The notes: generated from the letters alone by a model not told the origin. Counted from the stretch's first letter, positions 24,531 through 33,714 are shown. The stretch is DNA of 64,000 nt from Sphingosinicella sp. BN140058 (GCF_004135585.1 NZ_CP035501.1:669001-733000), one strand, 5' to 3'. Program-made: numbers and translations.

Positions 24531-25613
24531 ATGTACAGTGATACCGACATCGAAGCGGCCGTCGCCGCCGGCGTGATCAGCGCCGACGCGGCGCGCTCGC
24601 TCCGACATTATGTCGCCGGCCAGCGCGCAGCACCCGCCGTCGACGAGGAACATTTCCGGCTGATCACCGGCTTCAACGACATCTTCGTCGGCATCGCCGC
24701 CGCCATCCTGCTGATCGCGGTCGCCTGGATCGGCCAGTCCTTCGGCCCCAGGATCGACGGCGACGGCCCCTCGCCCTTCGCCGGCCTGTTCGCCGCCGCG
24801 ACCGCATGGGGGCTCGCCGAATTCTTCACCCGCAAGCGCCGCATGGCGCTGCCGAGCATCCTGCTGCTGCTCGCTTACACCGGCGGCGTGCTGGTGACCG
24901 CGCTCAGCACGATCGTGCTCGCGGTTGGTGAACCCCGGTTCGAGAACAACCAGTCCGCGATCATGCTCGCCGCCGCGGCCTCGGCCGCGGTCGCCGCCGG
25001 CGCGACCTGGTTCCACTGGCGCCGCTTCCGCGTGCCGATCACCGTCGCGGTCGGTGCGGCCACCCTGGTCGGCCTGCTCCTTGCCCTGGTCGCTTCGGCG
25101 GTCGGCAACCAGAACACGCTCGAGAACATCATCCTCTCGGCCGCCCTGCTGCTCGGGATCGGCGTGTTCCTGTTCGCCATGTGGTGGGACGGCTCCGATC
25201 CGCGCCGCGAGACCAAGCGCGCCGACGTCGCCTTCTGGCTCCACCTGCTCGCCGCGCCGTTGCTCGTCCACCCGATCTTCAGCCTGCTCGGCCTCAACGA
25301 CGGCAATGCCAGCGTCGGCGAGGGCGTGCTGGTGCTGATCGTCTATGCGGTGCTGGGCGTCGTCGCGCTCGCGATCGACCGCCGCGCCCTGCTCGTCTCG
25401 GCGCTGGCCTATGTCCTGTGGGCGCTGATCGACCTGTTCGACCGGTTCGACGTCGTCGAACTCAACTTCGCCCTCGCCGCCTTCGTGATCGGCTCGGCCC
25501 TGCTCCTGCTCTCGGCCTTCTGGCACAGCGCCCGCGCCGCCATCGTGCGGCCGCTGCCGCCGGGCCTCCAAGCGCGGCTGCCAGTCCTCGATCGGGTCGC
25601 CCTCGCCGCCTGA
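24531..25613 (+). CDS. Multipass membrane protein of unknown function
   Basis: 360 residues: an N-terminal soluble helical part (1-45, with an Asp/Ala-rich pattern), then about ten hydrophobic segments from residue 50 to 340. The arrangement resembles DUF2157-like membrane proteins but I cannot assign it with certainty. A TGTATTGCATCACCAACACA stretch with short GTGT/ACAC arms lies about 60 bases upstream and may be an operator. A strong terminator follows the gene. Confidence 0.75.
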   Translation: MYSDTDIEAAVAAGVISADAARSLRHYVAGQRAAPAVDEEHFRLITGFNDIFVGIAAAILLIAVAWIGQSFGPRIDGDGPSPFAGLFAAATAWGLAEFFTRKRRMALPSILLLLAYTGGVLVTALSTIVLAVGEPRFENNQSAIMLAAAASAAVAAGATWFHWRRFRVPITVAVGAATLVGLLLALVASAVGNQNTLENIILSAALLLGIGVFLFAMWWDGSDPRRETKRADVAFWLHLLAAPLLVHPIFSLLGLNDGNASVGEGVLVLIVYAVLGVVALAIDRRALLVSALAYVLWALIDLFDRFDVVELNFALAAFVIGSALLLLSAFWHSARAAIVRPLPPGLQARLPVLDRVALAA

Positions 25614-25642
25614 ACCGCGCGCTTTCTCGGTCCCAACGACTG

Positions 25643-25680
25643 CCGGCCGAACTCCCGAGGTTCGGCCGGTTCTTTTTTTT
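25643..25680 (+). terminator. Rho-independent terminator
   Basis: A perfect 10-bp GC-rich stem (CCGGCCGAAC/GTTCGGCCGG) with a seven-base loop is followed by TTCTTTTTTTT. It lies 30 bases after the membrane-protein stop codon and is the clearest intrinsic terminator of the window. Confidence 0.92.
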
Positions 25681-25748
25681 GCGATGCAGGGCTCCGGTGC
25701 TGGCTGAGGCAATCGCGACCACCAGCCATCGCCGAGAGGCCTTCGGCA

Positions 25749-26858
25749 TCACCTGCCCGGCCAGGACCAGGGTTCGACCGACTGACCGCCGAATATCTGC
25801 TCGCGGGGCAGATCGAAGATGAAATAGGGGCTCAGCATCGGCAGCGCGCCGGCCGCGTCGAGCCGTGCCTGCTGCGGCTCTGTGAAGACGATGTCGAGCG
25901 ACGCCAGATTGTCGTGAAGTTGCTCGACGCGGCTGGCGCCGATCAGAACCGAGGAAACGCCGGGGCGCCCGGCGACCCAGGCGAGCGCGACCTGCGCGAG
26001 CGGCCGGTCGAGCTCCTCTGCCACCGATCGCAGCACGTCGACGACGTCGAAATTCTTCTCGGTGAACAGCATGCCACCGAACGGATTGTCCCCGTTGAGG
26101 CGGCCGTCGCTGCCGCCTTTGCGCGCAGCGCCGGCACGGTCCGGCAGACTGCCGGCCGGTCCGGCCTCGGCAATCTTGTCGCGGCCATATTTTCCGGTCA
26201 GCAGGCCCGCCGCAAGCGGGCTCCAGGCGACCAGGCCCATGCCCAGCGCGCGTCCGGCCGGAAGCAGATCGAGTTCGACGCCGCGATCGAGCAGCGAATA
26301 GGAATATTGCAGGCCGATCGGCTGCGGCAGGCCGTGAGCGCGGGCCAATGTCGCGATCTGGGCCGCATACCAGGCCGGCGCATTGGAGAAGCCGTAATAG
26401 AGGATGTCGCCGCGCGCGACTGCATCGGTCAGCGCCCGCAACACCTCTTCCGCCGGCGTGGTCCGATCCCAGACGTGGGTCCAGAACAGATCGACGTGGT
26501 CGGTGCGCAGCCGCTTCAGCGAGCCCTCGATCCCGTCGCGGATGTTGCGCGCGGAATTGCCGCCGGCGAGCGGGGTTCCCTGGCGGCGCGGAAAGCCCGC
26601 CTTGGTCGCGACGACCAGCCGATCTCGATTGCCGCGCTCGGCCATGAATTGGCCCAGCATGGCCTCGCTTTCGCCCCCCGAATAGACATCGGCGGTGTCG
26701 ACGAAATTGCCGCCCGCCTCGACATAGGCATCGAAGATCGCGCGCGAGGCCTCGGCGTCGCTGCCCCAGCGTCCTGCGCCGAACGTCATCGTCCCCAGCG
26801 CCAGGGGACTGACGGCCAGACCGGAGCGGCCGAGCATGCGGTAATTGGCCATCGTCAT
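25749..26858 (-). CDS. Aldo/keto reductase
   Basis: 369 residues. The AKR fold is shown by GTMTFG near residue 22, the catalytic Asp/Tyr in DTADVYSGG (about 53-61), Lys in VVATKAGF, and the His in DLFWTHVWD. NADPH-binding residues lie near the end (SVLIGASRVEQL). It probably reduces aldehydes or ketones in the cytoplasm. The start MTMANY is preferred because GGGAGAT precedes it. It is divergent from a LysR regulator that likely controls it. Confidence 0.9.
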   Translation of the reverse strand: MTMANYRMLGRSGLAVSPLALGTMTFGAGRWGSDAEASRAIFDAYVEAGGNFVDTADVYSGGESEAMLGQFMAERGNRDRLVVATKAGFPRRQGTPLAGGNSARNIRDGIEGSLKRLRTDHVDLFWTHVWDRTTPAEEVLRALTDAVARGDILYYGFSNAPAWYAAQIATLARAHGLPQPIGLQYSYSLLDRGVELDLLPAGRALGMGLVAWSPLAAGLLTGKYGRDKIAEAGPAGSLPDRAGAARKGGSDGRLNGDNPFGGMLFTEKNFDVVDVLRSVAEELDRPLAQVALAWVAGRPGVSSVLIGASRVEQLHDNLASLDIVFTEPQQARLDAAGALPMLSPYFIFDLPREQIFGGQSVEPWSWPGR

Positions 26859-26955
26859 TCTTGCATCTCCCGTGACAATGCTGTGGAGTTTAGACGCGGT
26901 CACAATCCCCGATTAGGCGTGATTTGCGGCAAGGGCTTGTGAGGAGACTGCAACA

Positions 26956-27849
26956 ATGAAGCGCGGTGACCTGGACGATCTCGCGGCCTTCGCCGCCGTG
27001 GCGGATGCCCGCAGCTTCACCCGCGCCGCGGCGACGCTCGGCCTCTCCCCATCGGCGCTCAGCCACGCTATGCGCGGGCTGGAGGCGCGGCTCGGATTGC
27101 GCCTGCTCGCCCGGACGACCCGCTCGGTGCGGCCGACCGCAGCGGGCGAGCGCCTGCTCCGCTCGCTTGGACCGGCGTTGGCGGAGGTCGCGCGGGGCAT
27201 GGCGGCGCTGGACGACTGGCGGGGCGCGCCCGCCGGGGCCGTGCGGCTGACCACCTTCGGCTATGCCGCGCGAACCATCCTCGCGCCGCGGCTGCCCGCC
27301 TTTTTGATCGATCATCCCGATGTCTCGGTGGAGGTGATCGTCGACGATCGTCTCGTCGATCTGGTCGCCGGCGGCTTCGACGCCGGGATACGTTTGGGAG
27401 AAAGCATCGACCAGGACATGGTGGCGGTACCGGTGGGGCCGAAGCTCAAGACGGTGGTCGTCGGCACGCCCGATTACTTCCGGCGCCATCCCCAGCCCGA
27501 ACACCCCGCCGACCTCGCCGATCATCCGTGTATCAATTACCGCCTGATCGGCGGCGGCGGGCTGCTGCCCTGGGAGTTCGAGCGCGATGGCAGCGAGCTC
27601 AAGATGCGGCTCGGCGGTCCGCTCATCGTCAACGACGAAGTGCTCGCCGGCGCCGCCGTCCGCGCCGGGGCCGGACTCGGCTACATGATGGAACATGACG
27701 TTGCGGAGGAGATTGCCGACGGCCGCCTCGTGCAGGTTCTGGCGGAATGGTGTCCCTTCTATCCGGGCTGCCACCTTTATTACCCCAGCCGGCAGGTACC
27801 CCCCGCGCTTCGGGCGCTGATCGAGGCGCTGCGCTGGCGTCAGGGGTAG
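26956..27849 (+). CDS. LysR family transcriptional regulator
   Basis: 297 residues. The N-terminal winged HTH (LDDLAAFAAVADARSFTRAA through LSHAMRGLEARLG) is followed by a substrate-binding domain (90-297). It is divergent from the aldo/keto reductase with about 97 bases between starts, the usual arrangement for a LysR regulator and its target. The inducer is unknown; the C-terminus ends with the YYPSRQVPPALRALIEAL pattern common in the family. Confidence 0.92.
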   Translation: MKRGDLDDLAAFAAVADARSFTRAAATLGLSPSALSHAMRGLEARLGLRLLARTTRSVRPTAAGERLLRSLGPALAEVARGMAALDDWRGAPAGAVRLTTFGYAARTILAPRLPAFLIDHPDVSVEVIVDDRLVDLVAGGFDAGIRLGESIDQDMVAVPVGPKLKTVVVGTPDYFRRHPQPEHPADLADHPCINYRLIGGGGLLPWEFERDGSELKMRLGGPLIVNDEVLAGAAVRAGAGLGYMMEHDVAEEIADGRLVQVLAEWCPFYPGCHLYYPSRQVPPALRALIEALRWRQG

Positions 27850-27873
27850 GCACGACGTGCGCCGAGGCGAGCT

Positions 27874-28311
27874 TCAGGATGCGGGCGCCGCGGCCGTCGG
27901 TGCGATGATCGAGACCGTCACCAGCCGCTCCCCTGCATGTTCGAAGCGGAGCGACAGCGGGAAGGTCTGACCGGCCCGAAGCGGCTGGTGCAGGTCGGCC
28001 AGCCAGACATGCAATCCGGTCGCGTTCAGTTCGACGGGCTGCCCTGCCGGAACGTCGATCGCCTTGACATAGTCCATCGCCATCGCGCCGTTCTTGCTCG
28101 TCATCGTCATCAGGGCGGTCTTCTTCGCCACCGGCGTCGACGCGCTCAGCAACCGGTCCCTCTCCTGCGACCGGATCGTCATGAACACCGCGGCATTGGC
28201 GGTGCGGCCGACGCTGTCGCGGACCCAGGCATCCTCGATCTCGAGAGCGGCCGGCCGGGTGCACGAGGCGAGCGCGAGCAGCAGAGACAGGATTGCAGCC
28301 GGTCGTCTCAC
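27874..28311 (-). CDS. PCu(A)C-like periplasmic copper chaperone, altered site
   Basis: 145 residues, lipoprotein signal with Cys17 (LALASC). The DUF461/PCu(A)C fold is clear: IEDAWVR, NAAVFMTI, VPAGQPVEL, GLHVWLADL, RFEHAG. The usual copper ligands H-M..H-M are changed: the first His is Met68, Met79 is kept, His101 is kept, and the last Met is Trp103. It starts with GTG (an ATG six bases earlier is out of frame). It is divergent from the copper-linked ABC operon, with 95 bases between. Confidence 0.82.
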   Translation of the reverse strand: MRRPAAILSLLLALASCTRPAALEIEDAWVRDSVGRTANAAVFMTIRSQERDRLLSASTPVAKKTALMTMTSKNGAMAMDYVKAIDVPAGQPVELNATGLHVWLADLHQPLRAGQTFPLSLRFEHAGERLVTVSIIAPTAAAPAS

Positions 28312-28406
28312 GTCATTCTCTCCTTCAAGGCTGGGTATGCGGGGGCGCGCCGCGGCCCGTCAGCTCAGCTTGTGCGGCAAGGATTCCCTCGCTAGCCATC
28401 AACGAT

Positions 28407-29483
28407 ATGGAGCCGGAGCCGCCATCACAATCCCCGGTCGAGGGCCGCAAGATCGAGCGACGCTGGCTGCTGCGCGGGGCGCTCGGCGCCGGCGCGGCCG
28501 CTGCGGTGGCGCTTCCCGCGCGCCGCTTCCTCTCGCCCGCCGAAGCTGCGCAGCCGCTCACCGTCGGCGGCCTTGCGGTCACCTGCAATCTGACCTTGCC
28601 GATCGCCTGCGCCGCCAACGACGCCGCCAACCCATTCGGTATGCGGGACGCAGCGCAGCTCGCCTTCGGTTACAGCCGCTATACCGGCTGGCCCGAGCTC
28701 AAGGAGTCGCTGATGTCCGGCGACCTTCAGGCCGCCTATATGCTGGCGCCTTTGGTCATGGATCTCGCCGACAAGCAGGTTCCGGTGAAGATCGTCTCGA
28801 TCGGCCATCGCTCGGGCGCGGTGATCATGGTCCACAAGGACTCACCCTATCAGCGGTTTCGCGATCTCGCCGGCAAGCGCATCGCGATCCCGAGCCGCTT
28901 CGCGGTCGACTTCCTGTTCCTGCGCAAGATGCTGAGCAACGAGGGCATGAGCCCCAAGGATGTCGAGATCGTCGAGATGGCGCCGGCGGACATGCCCGCG
29001 GCGCTCTACGTCAAGGGCGTCGACGCTTATTGCACCGGCGAGCCGTTCGGGGCAGCGGCCCAGAGCGCCGGCTATGCGCGGGTGCTGCGGATGACGCGCG
29101 ACGAGTGGCCGCGCTACATGTGCTGCGTGCTGACCGTCCGGGACGAGCTGATCAAGGCGAACCGCCCGCTGGTCCAGAACCTCGTCAATTATGTCCTCGC
29201 CGCCGGCGCCTGGCTCGACGGGCAACGGCAGAATCGCGAGAAGGCGGTGCGGATCGCCGCCCGGCGCGAATATTTCAACCAGGATCCGAACATCCTTCGC
29301 TTCGTGATGAACAATCCCACCGATCGCGTCACCTATGGCGATCTGCGGATGATCCCGCGCGAGTTCGACGAGTTGATGGAATTGGCGGTTGCCGCCGGAG
29401 CATTGTCGCGGCCCGTTGCCTATTCGAAATATGTCGACGAAAGCTTCGCGCGCGCGGCCCGGCCGGCATCGATCGCGCTTTGA
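28407..29483 (+). CDS. ABC transporter substrate-binding protein (NrtA/CmpA type, Tat-exported)
   Basis: 358 residues. A twin-arginine leader (RRWLLRGALGAGAAAAVALP, about residues 17-36) precedes a NitT/TauT-type periplasmic binding domain with the NrtA-like GWPELKESLMSGDLQAAYML and a C-terminal helix-rich lobe. Three Cys clusters (VTCNL/IACAA, AYCTG, YMCC) are unusual and could touch a metal. It starts an operon of binding protein, Sco, cupredoxin, permease and ATPase. The imported compound is unknown. Confidence 0.85.
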   Translation: MEPEPPSQSPVEGRKIERRWLLRGALGAGAAAAVALPARRFLSPAEAAQPLTVGGLAVTCNLTLPIACAANDAANPFGMRDAAQLAFGYSRYTGWPELKESLMSGDLQAAYMLAPLVMDLADKQVPVKIVSIGHRSGAVIMVHKDSPYQRFRDLAGKRIAIPSRFAVDFLFLRKMLSNEGMSPKDVEIVEMAPADMPAALYVKGVDAYCTGEPFGAAAQSAGYARVLRMTRDEWPRYMCCVLTVRDELIKANRPLVQNLVNYVLAAGAWLDGQRQNREKAVRIAARREYFNQDPNILRFVMNNPTDRVTYGDLRMIPREFDELMELAVAAGALSRPVAYSKYVDESFARAARPASIAL

Positions 29484-30100
29484 CCGTCCGGCCGCGATCT
29501 GGGCGCGCGGGCCTGGCAGCAACCCTGTTGCTGGTGCTGGTCATCGCCGGCACAGCCATCGCCCTGTTCGCGCGCGCACCGGTCCGTCCCTACGGCATGC
29601 GCGCCGGCGCATTCGATCCTCCGCGTGCCGCACCCGAACTCGATCTGCGCGGATCGGACGGATCGAAGGTGACGCTGACACGCTACCGGGGGAAGGTCGT
29701 GTTGCTGACCTTCGGCTTCACCAATTGCGCCGCCGTCTGCCCGACCACGCTGGCGACGCTGGCGCAAGCCCGTGCCGCGCTCGGCGTCGACGCGAAGTCG
29801 GTGCAGGTGATCTTCGTGACCGTCGATCCGGAGCGGGACGATACGGCGCGGATGCGCGAATATCTCGGCGCGTTCGACCCGAGCTTCATCGGTGCGACGG
29901 GATCTCCGGAGGCTCTGGCGAACGTACGCCGCGCCTACGGCGTAACGGCAACGCGCGAAGGCGCCGGCGCCGATTACGCGATGCGCCACACCTCGTCGAT
30001 CTTCATGATCGACGGCGCCGGCAAGCTGCGGGCGCTGATGCCGTTCGGGCACGATGCCGCCGACTTCGTCCACGACATCCCCTTCCTGGCGGGCCGCTAG
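29480..30100 (+). CDS. Sco1/SenC-family copper-thiol protein
   Basis: 206 residues from a TTG overlapping the preceding stop (TTGA); a later ATG would cut off the N-terminal membrane anchor (residues 10-30). The thioredoxin-like domain has the copper-binding CAAVC pair (C83, C87) and the third ligand His170 (MRHTSSIFMID). Sco proteins deliver copper to CuA centres or act as thiol reductases. Its place inside a NitT-type ABC operon is unusual. Confidence 0.9.
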   Translation: MTVRPRSGRAGLAATLLLVLVIAGTAIALFARAPVRPYGMRAGAFDPPRAAPELDLRGSDGSKVTLTRYRGKVVLLTFGFTNCAAVCPTTLATLAQARAALGVDAKSVQVIFVTVDPERDDTARMREYLGAFDPSFIGATGSPEALANVRRAYGVTATREGAGADYAMRHTSSIFMIDGAGKLRALMPFGHDAADFVHDIPFLAGR

Positions 30101-30102
30101 CC

Positions 30103-30549
30103 ATGGGATTGCGCACCCGCCAAGCCCGAACACACCTCCGCTCCGTCGCGTTGGCGGCGGCATTGCTCCTGCTGGCCGGGCTCGCATGGGCCGCTCTGAT
30201 GCCGGTGGGCGCCGTTTCGCACGAGCAGTTGTTCGAGATCCCGCCCGGCACCTCCGAGCGCCGCATCGCCGGCGAAGATCTCGCAATCCTGCCCCAGACC
30301 ATCCGATTGACGCTTGGCGTCAACGACGTGCTGGCGCTGAGGAACAGGGACAAGGCGCCGCACATCTTCGGCCCCACCCTGATCATGCCCGGCCAGACAT
30401 TCCGTCTGCCGTTCACGACCGCGTCGACCTACAGCTTCCTGTGCACGGCCCATGCGGACGGTCAGCTGAACGTGATCGTCGACCCGGCTCCGACGCCGGG
30501 ATGGCCGCGGATCCGCTGGCGCTGGCATCGGCTGCTGGACCGGATGTAA
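30103..30549 (+). CDS. Membrane-anchored cupredoxin-like protein
   Basis: 148 residues with one N-terminal transmembrane helix (15-35) and a cupredoxin-like beta-sandwich. Candidate type-1 copper ligands are His87 (DKAPHIFGP), Cys114 and His117 (FLCTAHADG); the fourth ligand is probably Gln121 rather than Met. It starts two bases after the Sco stop codon. A role in periplasmic copper transfer or storage is inferred from the ligands and neighbours. Confidence 0.75.
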   Translation: MGLRTRQARTHLRSVALAAALLLLAGLAWAALMPVGAVSHEQLFEIPPGTSERRIAGEDLAILPQTIRLTLGVNDVLALRNRDKAPHIFGPTLIMPGQTFRLPFTTASTYSFLCTAHADGQLNVIVDPAPTPGWPRIRWRWHRLLDRM

Positions 30550-30578
30550 CAGGGGCGAGGCGAGCAAGAGGGGGAGCA

Positions 30579-31349
30579 ATGCGGAAGGTCGAAAGCAAGC
30601 TGGCGAGGATCGTGCCGCCGATGCTGCTGATCGCGCTGCTGATCGCGATCTGGTGGATCGTCGTGCTGCGCAGCGACAATGCCATCTTCCCGACACCGGT
30701 GCAGGTGGCGACCGGGGCCTGGGCGCTCGTCCAGGACGGCACGCTGTGGCAGCATATCGAGGCGTCCCTGGTGCGGGTCGAGCTCGGCTTCGGCCTCGCT
30801 TTCCTGGTTGCGGTGCCGCTCGGCCTCTGGATGGGCTGGGTGTCGAGTGCCTTCTACACGCTCAACCCGCTGTTCCAGATGCTCCGGCCGATCTCGCCGA
30901 TCGCCTGGATCCCGGTCGCCATCCTCTGGTTCGGGGTCGGCGACCTGTCGCCGATCTTCCTGATCTTCATCTCCTCGGTGTTTCCGATGATGGTGCAGAC
31001 GACGATGGGGGTGCGCACGATCGACCGGCGCTATTTGCGGGCCGCCGCAAATTTCGGCGTCTCGCGCCGGACGCTCTTCCTCCGGGTGGTGATCCCGGCG
31101 GTGCTGCCGGAGATCATCATCGGCATGCGCATCGGCCTCGGCGTCGCATGGCTGGTCGTCGTCGCCGCCGAGATGATCGCCCTCAACACCGGCCTCGGTT
31201 ATTTGATCATGGACTCGCGCAACGCCGGCAACCGCTACGATCTCGTGATTGCCAGCATGGTCATCATCGGCGTGATCGGGCTGCTGCTCGACGGCATCAC
31301 TCGTCTCCTCGAACAGCTCAACATCGTGAAGTGGCGCTATGTCCGGTAA
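30579..31349 (+). CDS. ABC transporter permease (NitT/TauT type)
   Basis: 256 residues, about six membrane segments, with the cytoplasmic EAA loop near residues 150-185 (AAANFGVSRRTLFLRVVIPA). It is the membrane channel of the importer together with the binding protein at 28407 and the ATPase at 31339, whose start overlaps its end by 11 bases. GGGGGAGC precedes the ATG. Confidence 0.92.
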   Translation: MRKVESKLARIVPPMLLIALLIAIWWIVVLRSDNAIFPTPVQVATGAWALVQDGTLWQHIEASLVRVELGFGLAFLVAVPLGLWMGWVSSAFYTLNPLFQMLRPISPIAWIPVAILWFGVGDLSPIFLIFISSVFPMMVQTTMGVRTIDRRYLRAAANFGVSRRTLFLRVVIPAVLPEIIIGMRIGLGVAWLVVVAAEMIALNTGLGYLIMDSRNAGNRYDLVIASMVIIGVIGLLLDGITRLLEQLNIVKWRYVR

Positions 31350-32070
31350 CAAGATCGTCGTCGACAGCATCACCAAGGGGTTCGGCGCGCTGGCGGTAGT
31401 CGACGGTGTCAGCTTCGACGTCGCCGACGGCGAATTCGTCGCGATCGTCGGCCCGTCGGGCTGCGGCAAATCGACCTTGCTGAACATCATCGCAGGCTTC
31501 GAACGTGCGGATCGGGGATCGGTCCGGATCGACGGAGTCGTCCGCACCGGTCCGAACAAGAACGGGATCATGATCTCCCAGCACGGCTCCGTCTTCCCTT
31601 GGCTGACCGTGCAGCAGAATCTGATGTTCGGTCTGTCGGGCACCAGCCATGGCGACCAGGAAGGACGCACCAGGCGCTATCTCGACATGGTCGGCCTCGC
31701 CGGGTTCGAAGCCGCCTACCCGCACGAGCTGTCCGGCGGCATGTTGAAGCGCGTCGAGATCGCGCGGGCGCTCGTCGTCAAACCCGAAATCCTGTACATG
31801 GACGAGCCCTTCTCGGCGCTCGATGCCCTGATGAGCCTCAGAATGCAGACCGAGCTGCGGCGCATCCTCGACGAGGAGCGGCATACGGTGCTTCTGATCA
31901 CCCACGATGTCGAGGAAGCGATCTATCTGGCCGATCGCATCCTGGTGCTGTCGCCTCGCCCCACCACCATCCAGACCACCTTCCACGTCGACATGCCGCA
32001 CCCCCGCAAGCTCTCGGATCCGAGAGCGCAAAGGCTCCGCGAGGACATCTTGAAGGAACTCGGGCTCTAG
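31339..32070 (+). CDS. ABC transporter ATP-binding protein (NitT/TauT type)
   Basis: 243 residues. Walker A is GPSGCGKST (about 36-44), the signature is LSGGMLKRVEIARAL (about 133), Walker B is ILYMDEPFSALD, and the switch His is in LLITHDVEEA. It energises the importer encoded just upstream. Last gene of the operon. Confidence 0.95.
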   Translation: MSGNKIVVDSITKGFGALAVVDGVSFDVADGEFVAIVGPSGCGKSTLLNIIAGFERADRGSVRIDGVVRTGPNKNGIMISQHGSVFPWLTVQQNLMFGLSGTSHGDQEGRTRRYLDMVGLAGFEAAYPHELSGGMLKRVEIARALVVKPEILYMDEPFSALDALMSLRMQTELRRILDEERHTVLLITHDVEEAIYLADRILVLSPRPTTIQTTFHVDMPHPRKLSDPRAQRLREDILKELGL

Positions 32071-32092
32071 ATGCGGCGACCAGGGTCGATCG

Positions 32093-32305
32093 TCAGCGTT
32101 CGCAGCCCAGTCGTCGTACCCCGTCGCTGAATACGCCCGCGCCGCCGCTTCCCTCGTCGACGACCAAAGCCGCGGCGCAGCAAGCGATCTTCGCGCCGCG
32201 CTCGGCGTTCTGCCGAACCACGCTCAGAAGGCGCGGCCGACCTGGGGTTCGCTCGACCCTGTTGGCAGGCCAACCACGCCACCGCGCACCCGAACTAGCC
32301 GACAA
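32093..32305 (-). CDS. Possible small protein downstream of DUF2794 gene
   Basis: A 70-residue reading from a TTG that overlaps the DUF2794 stop by 11 bases. The middle (NAERGAKIACCAAALVVDEG) looks protein-like, but there is no ribosome-binding site, and both other frames are also open here. It may be a decayed gene end instead of a true gene. Confidence 0.25.
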   Translation of the reverse strand: MSASSGARWRGWPANRVERTPGRPRLLSVVRQNAERGAKIACCAAALVVDEGSGGAGVFSDGVRRLGCER

Positions 32306-32630
32306 CCTTCATCAGCCGGCGCTCGACCGGCGCCAGCACGGGGCCGAGTTCATGGCCGCGTCGCATGACCATGCCGCCCTCGTTGATGAGCGCCCACATG
32401 CCCTGCTTGTTGCGCAGCGAGGGGCGTTTCTCGATCTTGAACTCGGGCCGCTCGGCGGTGCGGCGGAAGGCCCAGAATGCGGCATGGTCCTTGCCGAATT
32501 CCAGCGCATAATCCTTCCAGAAGCCGGCGGCGACCATGCGGCCGTAGAGATCGATGATCCGGCTCAGCTCGGCTCGGGTGAAGCCGATCTGAGGCGATGA
32601 GCCGCCCGGAAAAGGGTAGACGTCACCCAT
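32295..32630 (-). CDS. DUF2794 domain protein
   Basis: 111 residues. The IGFTRAELSRIIDLYGRMVA start, the DYALEFGKDHAAFWAFRR block and RPSLRNKQGMWALINEGGMV are the DUF2794 pattern, found almost only in alphaproteobacteria and of unknown function. Its ATG shares one base with the stop of the cysE-like gene (TGATG), indicating coupling. Confidence 0.9.
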   Translation of the reverse strand: MGDVYPFPGGSSPQIGFTRAELSRIIDLYGRMVAAGFWKDYALEFGKDHAAFWAFRRTAERPEFKIEKRPSLRNKQGMWALINEGGMVMRRGHELGPVLAPVERRLMKVVG

Positions 32631-33328
32631 CAGGCGCGATCACGCTCCCTCTCGCTGACCTCGCCCGCCGCTCGCTCCTCGAGCAGCTCGGCGAGGCGCT
32701 TGCGCAATTGCTCCACCTCGCACTGGAGAATCTCCAGCTTCTGCGTGGCGGGATCGAGCGTTTCTGAGCATGGCGTGCCATAGGGCAGGAAATTGCCCGA
32801 CGTCCGCTCGACCGCAACCAGGGTCGAACGTGCCGGGATGCCGACCATCGTCGCCCCCTCCGGCACGTCCCGCGTGACAACGGCATTGGCGCCGATCCGG
32901 GCGCGAGGTCCGACCACGATCGGTCCGAGCACCTGGGCGCCGGAGCCGATGATGGCACCGTCTGAAATGGTCGGGTGTCGCTTGCCGGGCTCGCCATTGG
33001 TCGGATTGGTCCCGCCGAGCGTGACCTGCTGGTAGATGGTGACGTCGTCGCCGATCACGGCCGTCTCACCGATGACGACGAAGCCGTGGTCGATGAAAAA
33101 GTTGCGGCCGATAACGGCGCCGGGATGGATGTCGATCGCGGTGAAGAAGCGCGCGACATGGTTGATCAGCCGCGCCAGGAAATAAAGCTCGCCGCGGAAC
33201 AGCCAATGCGCGAGGCGGTGCAGACCGAGCGCCCATACGCCGGGGTAAAGCAGGATCTCCCAGCGGGTACGCGGCGCCGGATCGCGGGCCTTGATCGAAT
33301 CGAGATAGGAAACGAGACCCGCCAGCAT
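32630..33328 (-). CDS. cysE: Serine O-acetyltransferase (EpsC/CysE type)
   Basis: 232 residues. The N-terminal helical part ([20 protein letters not shown]) and the left-handed beta-helix with hexapeptide repeats ([20 protein letters not shown], then [14 protein letters not shown]) are the short plasmid/EpsC-type serine acetyltransferase, including catalytic His in IDHG. It makes O-acetylserine for cysteine synthesis. The C-terminal 50 residues form a Glu/Arg-rich coiled coil beyond the usual end. Confidence 0.92.
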   Translation of the reverse strand: MLAGLVSYLDSIKARDPAPRTRWEILLYPGVWALGLHRLAHWLFRGELYFLARLINHVARFFTAIDIHPGAVIGRNFFIDHGFVVIGETAVIGDDVTIYQQVTLGGTNPTNGEPGKRHPTISDGAIIGSGAQVLGPIVVGPRARIGANAVVTRDVPEGATMVGIPARSTLVAVERTSGNFLPYGTPCSETLDPATQKLEILQCEVEQLRKRLAELLEERAAGEVSERERDRA

Positions 33329-33507
33329 CAAATGTCCTTCGCACCGCTCAGGTGGCGCAAGATAAGCCCGACGCTTTCGAATATCCAGTGCAGGCGGTGA
33401 GCGGCGTAGAATGGCGCATCGTCCCACCGCAGGCGAGCGACGCGCTTGCTCTTGTGCACCTGCGAAGGCTATCCCGCATCCATGCCGTTCGAAATGCCTA
33501 GCCGCTG

Positions 33508-33714
33508 ATGGATCCGCTCGCCGCTTCGATGCCGCCCGAGGAACTTCGCCGCGCCATGGCGAAGCTTGGCTACAAGACGCACGGCGATCTTGCCGAGTCG
33601 ATCGGGGTCTCTCGCTCCTCGGTGAGCCTGTGGGTGCAGGGCAAGGTCGGCGTGCCGCGCCCGGTGGCGATGCTGATCCGAATGATGCTCGCGGCGCAAC
33701 GCCGCAACTTCTGA
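33508..33714 (+). CDS. Small HTH (XRE/antitoxin-like) protein
   Basis: 68 residues, basically one helix-turn-helix: [20 protein letters not shown] followed by [19 protein letters not shown]. The pattern fits a Cro/C1-type DNA-binding domain or the HTH of small regulators. No toxin gene lies next to it. It is divergent from cysE and may act locally; targets unknown. Confidence 0.7.
   Translation: MDPLAASMPPEELRRAMAKLGYKTHGDLAESIGVSRSSVSLWVQGKVGVPRPVAMLIRMMLAAQRRNF

Noticed and set aside
32081..32300. Separate gene between the ABC ATPase and the DUF2794 gene
   Set aside because: Only a weak TTG-started frame is available and it lacks a ribosome-binding site; listed with low confidence and not taken as an established gene.
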